NCBI RefSeq assembly: GCF_030271215.1
Contig: NZ_JASNGB010000182.1
Coordinates: 1-6,100 of the forward strand
Origin: Deinococcus rhizophilus
GTDB taxonomy: Bacteria; Deinococcota; Deinococci; Deinococcales; Deinococcaceae
DNA length: 6,100 nt
Direction: 5' to 3'
Part shown: positions 1-5,671 of the stretch, piece by piece
How positions within the stretch are numbered: position 1 is the stretch's first letter
Layout of the letters: each line of letters begins with the position of its first letter
Notes under the pieces: generated by a model
Databases searched by the model: none
What the model saw: only the letters and a program-made list of their open reading frames with translations
What the model was told of the DNA's origin: nothing
Position numbers and translations under genes: made by a program

Positions 1-384
1 CTGTCCAACCTGACCCAGGACGCCCTCGGGCTCGCCCGCACCGGGGAAGCCGACCCGCCCCTCGCGCTGGGCCAGCCCCGCCGCCTTCCCGGACAGGCGC
101 GGCCCCTCCAGCTGCGGGTGTCCGGTCTGCCCTCCAGCCCCGGCAGCGGCCCGTCCACTCTGCGCCTCACCCTCGACCTGGGCACCGTCGCCGCCCAGGG
201 GCGCACCCCCCGCGAGGCCCTCCAGGTCGCGCTCGGCCCCGCTCTGACGCTGCTCCTGCGTGGAGCGCTGATCGAGCTGTGGGTGCCCCCCGGGTGGGAG
301 AGAGAGGCCAGAGAGGCCGTGGCCGGGCGAACAGGGGTGCAGGTGCGGCCTGAGCCGCAGGAAGGGCAGGGAGAGCCTGAGTAA
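1..384 (+). CDS. C-terminal part of an unrecognised protein (5' end outside window)
   Basis: Frame 1 is open from the first base to a TAA at 382-384, giving 127 visible residues. A GTG at 118 could be a start, but the frame is open upstream with similar composition, so I read this as a gene entering from the left. The visible part is rich in Leu, Pro, Gly, Ala and Arg, with a hydrophobic stretch (ALTLLLRGALIELWV, about residues 80-94) that is too short and interrupted to call a membrane segment, and an acidic, Gln-rich tail (PEPQEGQGEPE). I recognise no domain or catalytic motif. It lies in the same direction as the EAL gene, but 238 bp separate them and an AT-rich palindrome lies between, so they are probably separate transcription units. 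The reading frame is well supported; the function is unknown. Confidence 0.6.
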   Translation: MSNLTQDALGLARTGEADPPLALGQPRRLPGQARPLQLRVSGLPSSPGSGPSTLRLTLDLGTVAAQGRTPREALQVALGPALTLLLRGALIELWVPPGWEREAREAVAGRTGVQVRPEPQEGQGEPE

Positions 385-411
385 GGGAGCCGGATGGACC
401 AGCCCAGCGAA

Positions 412-429
412 TTTGTAAATATATACAAA
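412..429. promoter_or_regulatory. AT-rich palindrome, candidate operator (site 1)
   Basis: TTTGTAAATATATACAAA is an almost perfect 18-bp palindrome (TTTGTA and TACAAA arms; 16 of 18 positions symmetric) in otherwise very GC-rich DNA. It starts 28 bp after the upstream stop codon and lies about 190 bp before the EAL start. The bottom strand shares the 11-mer TTGTATATATT, followed two bases later by CAAA, with the site at 3672-3686. It looks like a dimer-binding site or an AT-rich promoter element; the binding protein is not known. Confidence 0.45.
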
Positions 430-503
430 CCAGCCAGACACTCTGTTCCCCACCATTCCCCTCTCCCACCTCAAGCCGCTCATCACCCCCGGTACGTTCC
501 CAA

Positions 504-572
504 AAACCCCTCCACATCATGAAGCCCAGCTCAATCGGTCAAGGGGTTTATGAGCGCCCCACTGAGCGGGGC
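504..572 (+). promoter_or_regulatory. Possible structured leader of the EAL/LOV-GGDEF operon
   Basis: Two potential stems lie before the EAL gene: AAACCCCT (504-511) pairs with AGGGGTTT (542-549) across a 30-nt loop, and GCCCC (556-560) pairs with GGGGC (568-572) around a 7-nt loop. A TANNNT hexamer, TACGTT (493-498), would place a transcription start close to the beginning of the first stem, but no matching -35 hexamer is visible. Nothing matches the conserved core of known cyclic di-GMP riboswitches as I remember it. The rest of 385-622 is pyrimidine-rich on the top strand and holds no gene I can support. Confidence 0.2.
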
Positions 573-622
573 ACAGCCCGCGGCCAGGGTTGCGTAAGCC
601 TGGGCCTGCTACACCGGAGGGG

Positions 623-1741
623 ATGTCTTCTCCTTCCACTCCTCCAACAGGCAGCTCAGCCAGCTCTCCTTCTCCCTCGGCCCTGACCTGCGACTGCGAC
701 CTGCTCGCTCCTTCCACCGAATCCCTCACGGCCGGGCTGTATCTGCACGCCACGTCGCGGCATGTGGGACGGCGGCTGACCGCGTGGCTCGCGGCGCTGG
801 GGCTTCCCTACGAGCGGCGACCGGAGGGGCCCCTGGTGACGCACCAGGCGTTTGGCAGCCTCCAGAGCCTGCTCGACGCCTTCAATCCCACCGAACGTGC
901 TGACCTCTACGCCGCGCCGTGCCGTGCCGACGGATCGCCGGACACCTGGCAGATGGCGCCGCTGGAACGCTGGGTGCAGCGGCTGGGCAGCGGCTGGTTT
1001 TTCGCGGCGAGCGAGCGGCTCTGCTTTCACCTTCAGCCTATCGTGACTCTGCGCGGGGGCACCGTCTACGGCTACGAGGCCCTCGTCCGGGCCGAGGGGC
1101 AGGGCGGGCTGATCGGGGCAGGTGACCTGTTGCAGGCGGCGGCGGCGCACGGGCAGTCCCGCGCCTTCGATGCCCAGGCCCGGCGGGGGGCAATCCGGCA
1201 GCTTTACCCGCAGCTCGCGCCGGGGCAGGTGCTGTTCATCAACTTCGCGCCCGGCGTGGTCTACAACCCCGACGTGTGCCTGCAAACCACCTTCCAGACC
1301 TGCCGGGAGGTGGGCGCGGACTTCTCCCGGCTGCTGTTCGAGGTCACCGAGAGCGAGGCTTTTCCCGATCTCGCCCTGCTGCGGCGGATTCTCGACCGCT
1401 ACCGGGCCGAGGGAGCGCAGGTGGCGCTCGACGATCTGGGGGCCGGGCACACCAGCCTGACCTACCTCGCCCAGTTGCGGCCCGACGTGGTCAAGCTCGA
1501 CCGCGCCCTGATCAGCGGCCTGCACGCGGATGACCGCCGCACGCCGCTGGTGCTGGCCCTGATCGAGTACGCCCACGACCTCGGCATCCGGGTCGTCGCC
1601 GAGGGTATCGAGACAGAGACCGAACTGCAGATGGTGCGCGAACTCGGCGCCGACTACGCGCAGGGCTACTTCCTGGGTCGCCCGGCTCCGGTGCCCGCTG
1701 GCGTCCCCCAGCACGCGGCCCGGCTGTGGAGCGGCCGATGA
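623..1741 (+). CDS. EAL-domain cyclic di-GMP phosphodiesterase
   Basis: Predicted cytoplasmic enzyme hydrolysing cyclic di-GMP to pGpG. I chose the ATG at 623, directly after GGAGGGG (Shine-Dalgarno-like, but only 2 nt from the start); a TTG at 590 would add 11 residues. From the ATG (372 aa), residues 1-30 are Ser/Pro/Thr-rich low complexity, about 35-133 form an N-terminal region I cannot assign, and about 135-365 are the EAL domain. The residues corresponding to the catalytic set of active EAL enzymes are all visible: Glu152 in YEALVR, Asn207 in INFAP, Glu240 in FEVTES, Asp270-Asp271 in DDLGAG, Lys291 in VKLD, Glu327 in AEGIET and Gln347 in QGYFLGRP. Spacings among the last six agree with RocR numbering from memory. 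No signal peptide or membrane segment is seen. The stop overlaps the start of the LOV-GGDEF gene. The enzyme class is confident; the exact start is uncertain. Confidence 0.9.
   Translation: MSSPSTPPTGSSASSPSPSALTCDCDLLAPSTESLTAGLYLHATSRHVGRRLTAWLAALGLPYERRPEGPLVTHQAFGSLQSLLDAFNPTERADLYAAPCRADGSPDTWQMAPLERWVQRLGSGWFFAASERLCFHLQPIVTLRGGTVYGYEALVRAEGQGGLIGAGDLLQAAAAHGQSRAFDAQARRGAIRQLYPQLAPGQVLFINFAPGVVYNPDVCLQTTFQTCREVGADFSRLLFEVTESEAFPDLALLRRILDRYRAEGAQVALDDLGAGHTSLTYLAQLRPDVVKLDRALISGLHADDRRTPLVLALIEYAHDLGIRVVAEGIETETELQMVRELGADYAQGYFLGRPAPVPAGVPQHAARLWSGR
1728..1741 (+). promoter_or_regulatory. Ribosome binding site and ATGA overlap coupling the EAL and LOV-GGDEF genes
   Basis: GGAG at 1728-1731 sits 6 nt before the ATG at 1738, and that ATG shares bases with the EAL stop codon (ATGA, 1738-1741). 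This favours ATG 1738 over the in-frame GTG at 1726 and indicates translational coupling. Confidence 0.75.
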
Positions 1742-2625
1742 AGCTCCCCGCCCGGCCCGCCGGGCCCGGCCCCGCACCGCTGCTCGGGACCGCCGGGCTG
1801 CCGGATGAACTGCTGTGGCAGGTGCTGGACACCGCCGACATCGGGCTGCTGGTCACCGATGCCCAGCGGCGCATCCTCTATGTCAACGAGACCTTCACCC
1901 GCGAGACGGGATACTCGCTCGCCGAGGCCCAGGGCCGCACCTGCCGCTTTCTGCAGGGCCCGGCGACCGACCCCGCCGACATCCTGGCGATGCGTACGGC
2001 CCTCGACCGGGGCGAGCCCTTCTCGCGCGTGGTGCTGAACTACCGCAAGGACGGCACCGCGCTGCACTACCGCCTGCGGGTGCGGCCGCTGCGGGAGGAC
2101 GGGCAGGTGCGGTATTTCGTGGGCGTGCAGGAGGACTTCACCGAGACGTACCAGGCCCAGCGCCAGCTGGAGCACTGGGTCTACATCGACGGGCTAACCG
2201 GGCTGGGCAACCGCCGCGCCTTTGACGAGGCGCTCGCCGGGTCCCTGGCCCGCCGCGAGCCCATGCGGCTGGTGCTGATCGATCTCAACGACTTCAAACG
2301 CATCAATGACGAGCGCGGCCACCTCGCCGGAGACGCGCTGCTGTGCGAGGTGGCCCGCTGCCTCGCCCGGCAGATTCCGCTCCCCGGCACCACCTACCGG
2401 CTGGGGGGCGACGAGTTCGCCGCGCTGCTGCCCCCCAGTCTGGCGCCGCTGGAAAGCACCCTGGAAGCCGAACTCGCCGGACTGGACGGCGGGTGCCTCC
2501 GCGCCGCCGTGGGCGGGGCCGCCTTCCCTGACGAGGCGACCGAGGCCGCCGCCCTCTTCCGGCTCGCCGACGAGCGGCTCTACGCCCGCAAGCCCACGCG
2601 GAAGCGGGAGCGCCTGCCGCAGTGA
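1738..2625 (+). CDS. LOV-GGDEF protein, predicted blue-light-responsive diguanylate cyclase
   Basis: Predicted to make cyclic di-GMP from two GTP. The 295-residue protein has a LOV-type PAS domain (about 25-135), a helical linker (about 136-150) and a GGDEF domain (about 150-295). The LOV core carries TCRFLQG with Cys69 at the flavin-adduct position. Arg70, Gln73, Arg86, Asn101 and Gln131 match the FMN-contacting residues Arg63, Gln66, Arg79, Asn94 and Gln123 of YtvA from memory. Two usual contacts differ: Thr68 replaces Asn (NCRFLQ) and Tyr111 replaces the second ring-contacting Asn. The GGDEF domain has DGLTGLGNRR, metal ligand Asp182, substrate residues Asn190 and Asp199, and an intact GGDEF at 223-227, so it should be active. 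The RxxD inhibitory site expected at 214-217 reads PLPG, so product inhibition at that site is unlikely. No membrane segments are seen, so the protein should be cytosolic. It is co-translated with the opposing EAL enzyme. Confidence 0.9.
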   Translation: MKLPARPAGPGPAPLLGTAGLPDELLWQVLDTADIGLLVTDAQRRILYVNETFTRETGYSLAEAQGRTCRFLQGPATDPADILAMRTALDRGEPFSRVVLNYRKDGTALHYRLRVRPLREDGQVRYFVGVQEDFTETYQAQRQLEHWVYIDGLTGLGNRRAFDEALAGSLARREPMRLVLIDLNDFKRINDERGHLAGDALLCEVARCLARQIPLPGTTYRLGGDEFAALLPPSLAPLESTLEAELAGLDGGCLRAAVGGAAFPDEATEAAALFRLADERLYARKPTRKRERLPQ

Positions 2626-2679
2626 CCCGGGAGGCCGCCCGCAGCCTGGCGGGGCACCATCAAACAGGCCACCAAGCAG

Positions 2680-2707
2680 TGCCACACTAATCGGACTTAG
2701 TGTGAAT
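2680..2707. repeat. Perfect inverted repeat over the recombinase-like gene's stop codon; dif-like 11-6-11 layout or terminator stem
   Basis: CACACTAA (2683-2690) and TTAGTGTG (2697-2704) are exact reverse complements around the hexamer TCGGAC. Taken as a 28-bp site, the layout is 11 bp, 6 bp, 11 bp, with inner ends CTAA and TTAG. This resembles Xer/dif sites, whose E. coli version has inner ends ATAA and TTAT (from memory; about 7 of 11 matches in the right arm but only 4 of 11 in the left). It lies between the convergent ends of the LOV-GGDEF and recombinase-like genes, and the right arm contains the latter's stop codon. No U-tract follows on either strand, but a simple bidirectional terminator stem remains possible. 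Confidence 0.4.
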
Positions 2708-3632
2708 CTTTACCCGGCTTCTTCCCCGCCCGGCGTGTTCGCTCCGGGCGGGCGGTGAGGTCGGGGCGGCTGCTCAGCTGAATCAGGGGCCGCACGGCGG
2801 TGCGTCCCCCCAGCCCCAGGGCCTCGGTCACCTCGCGCTGGGTGGCCTGTTCGGCAAGCAGTTTGAGCCCGGCCGCGTGCCGCAGGGCGTGCCAGGCCTT
2901 GTAGGGGACCTCAGCCCGCTGGCAGAGCCGGAATACCTTGGCCCGCAACTCATGGTCGGTCAGCGGCGCCTCGCCGTGACGGAACAGCAGGCCCCGGGGC
3001 GCCCCGTACAGGGGGGTCTCACCGCTCAGCCGCGCCCAGGCGTCCAGCGCGGCCTGCAGTTCCGGCGTGCAGGCGACTGTCCGCCCACTCGCTCCACCCA
3101 CCCGCAGGTGGGCGCGGTCCCCGGACACGTCCTCAAAGGTCAGGTGCCGCACCTCCGGCCCACTCAGCCCCCCGTGGGCTCCCAGCAGGACCAGCACCCG
3201 CTCCTCGGCCGAGGCGTGGTCGAGCAGCCGGGCAACCTCCCCGGCGCTGTACACGGGGCGGCGCTCGTGGGCCATGTTGGTGCGGCCCTGGACTCCATCG
3301 AAGGGATTAGCCTCGGCCAGCCCCAGCTCTGCCAGCACCCGGTACAGCCGCCGTGCCTGAACCAGCCGGTTGTTCACCGTGGCGGCGACCTCGTGGTACT
3401 CGGCGGCCAGCCAGTCCGCGTAGGCCCGGGCAAAGGCGGCGGGGTCCGTCACGCCCAGCAGGCGGCGGTCCTCTGTTCGCAGCCAGCGCACCAGAACGCG
3501 CCAGCCGCTGAGCACATTCTTGCGGGTGGCTCCACCTGGAGGACCCGGCAGCGTGGTCGCCAGGAGGTCGAGGGCCGCGTCGAGGTCGTCGTGCTCCAGC
3601 AGGCGCCGCAGCGTGGAGGGCGAGGGGGGCAT
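2697..3632 (-). CDS. Tyrosine-recombinase-fold protein lacking most catalytic residues
   Basis: 311 residues from the ATG at 3632-3630, chosen because a -10 hexamer lies 6 nt upstream. Residues about 35-110 look like the helical SAM-like core-binding domain of phage integrases and Xer proteins; about 125-286 look like the catalytic domain. The box II signature HALRHAAG is intact (His248, Arg251). The other catalytic positions are not: box I reads GGLSGPEV with Ser157 for the first Arg; the beta-hairpin Lys region reads GGASGRT with no Lys; the LGH motif is LGL (Leu274 for His/Trp); and 9 residues on, where the Tyr nucleophile should be, is Leu283. The frame stays coherent past this point to a basic tail (RRAGKKPGKDSH), so this is divergence rather than an obvious frameshift. 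I infer a DNA-binding protein that cannot cleave in the usual way; a partner enzyme or a regulatory role is possible. Confidence 0.75.
   Translation of the reverse strand: MPPSPSTLRRLLEHDDLDAALDLLATTLPGPPGGATRKNVLSGWRVLVRWLRTEDRRLLGVTDPAAFARAYADWLAAEYHEVAATVNNRLVQARRLYRVLAELGLAEANPFDGVQGRTNMAHERRPVYSAGEVARLLDHASAEERVLVLLGAHGGLSGPEVRHLTFEDVSGDRAHLRVGGASGRTVACTPELQAALDAWARLSGETPLYGAPRGLLFRHGEAPLTDHELRAKVFRLCQRAEVPYKAWHALRHAAGLKLLAEQATQREVTEALGLGGRTAVRPLIQLSSRPDLTARPERTRRAGKKPGKDSH
2725..2752. repeat. GC-rich hairpin inside the 3' end of the recombinase-like gene
   Basis: CCCGCCCGG (2725-2733) and CCGGGCGGG (2744-2752) are exact 9-bp reverse complements around a 10-nt loop. The hairpin lies within the codons for the basic C-terminal tail and 100 bp beyond the LOV-GGDEF stop. 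It could end or slow plus-strand transcription, but no U-run follows, and simple codon bias in GC-rich DNA could also produce it. Confidence 0.25.
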
Positions 3633-3638
3633 GGGGGG

Positions 3639-3644
3639 AGGATA
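3639..3644 (-). promoter_or_regulatory. Candidate -10 element for a leaderless recombinase-like transcript
   Basis: On the minus strand TATCCT is followed by six C residues and then the ATG. A start site about 7 nt after the hexamer would coincide with the start codon, as in leaderless Deinococcus messages. No Shine-Dalgarno sequence precedes the ATG, which fits. The region at -35 (CCTTTC) is far from TTGACA, so an activator may be needed. Confidence 0.5.
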
Positions 3645-3671
3645 GTGGGACGAGAGGGGGGGAAAGGTGGG

Positions 3672-3686
3672 TTGTATATATTCAAA
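3672..3686. promoter_or_regulatory. AT-rich motif related to the 412-429 palindrome (site 2)
   Basis: TTGTATATATTCAAA lies in a GC-rich divergent intergenic region, about 40-54 bp upstream of the presumed transcription start of the recombinase-like gene. Its first 11 bases are identical to the bottom strand of site 1; the CAAA half follows directly here but after two extra bases (TA) in site 1. The position suits an activator site for the minus-strand promoter. It is also about 100 bp upstream of the plus-strand leader ORF. Confidence 0.4.
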
Positions 3687-3771
3687 CTCTCGGGCTGTGG
3701 AACTTGGCGCTGACTCACCGGGAGGTCTTGAGCCGCCGCTGATGGAGGGCCCCGCCCCGCGCAACCTCCCG

Positions 3772-3777
3772 TAGACT
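3772..3777 (+). promoter_or_regulatory. Candidate -10 element for a leaderless plus-strand transcript
   Basis: TAGACT is followed by 6 nt (GTCGGC) and the ATG at 3784, the same hexamer-to-start spacing as the divergent recombinase-like gene. No good -35 is present at 17 bp. This would start the message at the ATG of the short leader ORF. Confidence 0.5.
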
Positions 3778-3783
3778 GTCGGC

Positions 3784-3840
3784 ATGAGCGGCTGCGTCCA
3801 GATTCCTTCCCCCCCTCCTGTCCGCTGGCGGAGCGTATGA
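3784..3840 (+). CDS. Possible 18-codon leader peptide overlapping the next gene
   Basis: ATG 3784 opens MSGCVQIPSPPPVRWRSV and ends in TGA at 3838-3840. The stop overlaps the ATG of the downstream gene (ATGA, 3837-3840) in a different frame. A -10-like TAGACT six bases upstream suggests leaderless translation of this peptide first. The Pro-Pro-Pro run is the kind of sequence known to slow ribosomes unless EF-P acts, so the peptide could set translation of the downstream protein. This is an inference from layout; the ORF is too short for coding statistics, and the overlap could be accidental. Confidence 0.4.
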   Translation: MSGCVQIPSPPPVRWRSV

Positions 3841-4331
3841 CGCGGCCACCCGGAGACACCGGTTCGGGGGTGCCCTCGCCCGCTGAGGCCGTGGCGCTGT
3901 GGCAGGCGGGGGCACTCGGACGGGAAGCGCTGGTGGGGCAGTTGACCGCGCTGGCAGGAGGAGAGACCATTCACGCCCTGATCGGTGAGCTGATCGCCGG
4001 GGCGCCGGGGCACGAGGTCGCGGGTGCCGACACCGAGGAATGGCGGGCCGAGTTGCTCGCCTCGCGGGCCAAGGCGTGGGCGCACCCGGCAAGCGCCGGG
4101 CTCCTGGTCGGGCCGCACGTCCTGATCCTGACCGACGGGCGCCGGGGCGTGGTGCTCACGGATCAGGGCACGCGCGAGCTGGGGGGCAGTGTCAGCGCCT
4201 CCATGCTGCTGCTGTGCCAGACCATCGTGATGGCCGACCACGCGGTGGACGCCCAGGAACTCGGCACCCTGCGCCAGCAGCGCATCGAGTCCACCTCCAC
4301 CTCCCTTTCCGAGATCGAGCCGCTGCCCTGA
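3837..4331 (+). CDS. Unrecognised 164-residue soluble protein
   Basis: The ATG at 3837 follows GGAG (3830-3833) after only 3 nt and overlaps the stop of the 18-codon leader ORF, so it is probably translated by coupling. Residues about 15-55 look helical (AEAVALWQAG, ALVGQLTALA), about 66-80 also (EEWRAELLASRAKAW). Residues about 88-106 look like beta strands around GPHVLILTDGRRGVVLTD, and about 119-146 like a long helix containing one Cys. The last 15 residues are Ser/Thr-rich. There is no signal peptide, convincing membrane segment or metal-binding motif. I recognise no family. Composition matches its neighbours, so there is no sign of recent transfer. It diverges from the recombinase-like gene and converges on the DUF4384 gene. 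I am confident that it is a gene but cannot give a function. Confidence 0.65.
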   Translation: MTRPPGDTGSGVPSPAEAVALWQAGALGREALVGQLTALAGGETIHALIGELIAGAPGHEVAGADTEEWRAELLASRAKAWAHPASAGLLVGPHVLILTDGRRGVVLTDQGTRELGGSVSASMLLLCQTIVMADHAVDAQELGTLRQQRIESTSTSLSEIEPLP

Positions 4332-4383
4332 GCGCCCGGGTGAGGCATGGGGAAAGACGCTTCCTGCATCCGGTGCGGGACAG

Positions 4384-4413
4384 AAAACCCCCCAGGCCGT
4401 GACCTGGGGGATT
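4384..4413 (-). terminator. Intrinsic terminator of the DUF4384-PEGA gene
   Basis: On the minus strand, about 30 nt after the stop codon, CCCCCAGG and CCTGGGGG form an 8-bp stem around TCACGG, extendable by A-T, A-T and T-G pairs, followed by GTTTTC. In plus coordinates the arms are 4389-4396 and 4403-4410. The T-run is only on the minus strand side, so it serves mainly the minus-strand gene; plus-strand transcripts from the convergent gene would meet the stem without a good U-tract. Confidence 0.85.
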
Positions 4414-4428
4414 CGCTGATCGGGGCCT

Positions 4429-4441
4429 AGTAGCGGTGGGC

Positions 4442-4452
<11 letters not shown>
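4429..4452. repeat. 15-bp-period direct repeat with tandem stop codons
   Basis: AGTAGCGGT occurs at 4429-4437 and 4444-4452. On the minus strand the gene ends TAC CGC TAC TGA and the same phase continues GCC CAC CGC TAC TAG, so the last codons and the stop appear duplicated exactly five codons apart. Readthrough would add only four more residues (AHRY) after the stop position. Confidence 0.4.
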
Positions 4453-5539
<1,087 letters not shown>

Positions 5540-5626
5540 GGGGGCCATCATGCCGCGCCCGCTTAACGGCTTTCTGATGTCCCGGCGGCGCCACTTGAGC
5601 CTGCCTTTAGGGGACGTAAGGTTCGT

Positions 5627-5657
5627 GCCAGGAAACTGGGGGGCCTGCTTCCCTGGC
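5627..5657. other. Stem-loop between the membrane-protein gene and the DUF4384-PEGA gene
   Basis: Read on the minus strand, GCCAGGGAA pairs with TTTCCTGGC (nine pairs, one G-U) around a 13-nt loop, starting 14 nt after the upstream gene's stop. No T-run follows, so it would be a weak terminator, an RNA processing or stability element, or part of the DUF4384 leader. No convincing promoter was found in 5540-5671. Confidence 0.3.
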
Positions 5658-5671
5658 GCGGACACGGGCCT

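Noticed and set aside
412..429. The palindrome as a DdrO radiation/desiccation response motif
   Set aside because: That motif has TTATG/CATAA arms as I recall it; the arms here are TTTGTA/TACAAA.
430..622. A cyclic di-GMP riboswitch before the EAL gene
   Set aside because: The conserved core sequences of the known classes were not recognised; only two simple stems are present.
519..686. A 55-codon plus-strand ORF (MKPSSIGQGVYERP...) overlapping the EAL start
   Set aside because: No Shine-Dalgarno or -10 at leaderless spacing, it overlaps the EAL gene out of frame, and it ends in Leu/Pro/Gln runs typical of a frame shadow.
656..1777. A 373-codon minus-strand frame opposite the EAL gene
   Set aside because: Shadow of the EAL coding sequence; Arg/Gln/Gly-rich with no motifs.
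2697..2900. A frameshift as the cause of the missing recombinase Tyr
   Set aside because: The same frame carries HALRHAAG, LGLGG and a coherent basic tail to the stop, and the other catalytic positions upstream are substituted too, so a single late frameshift does not explain it.
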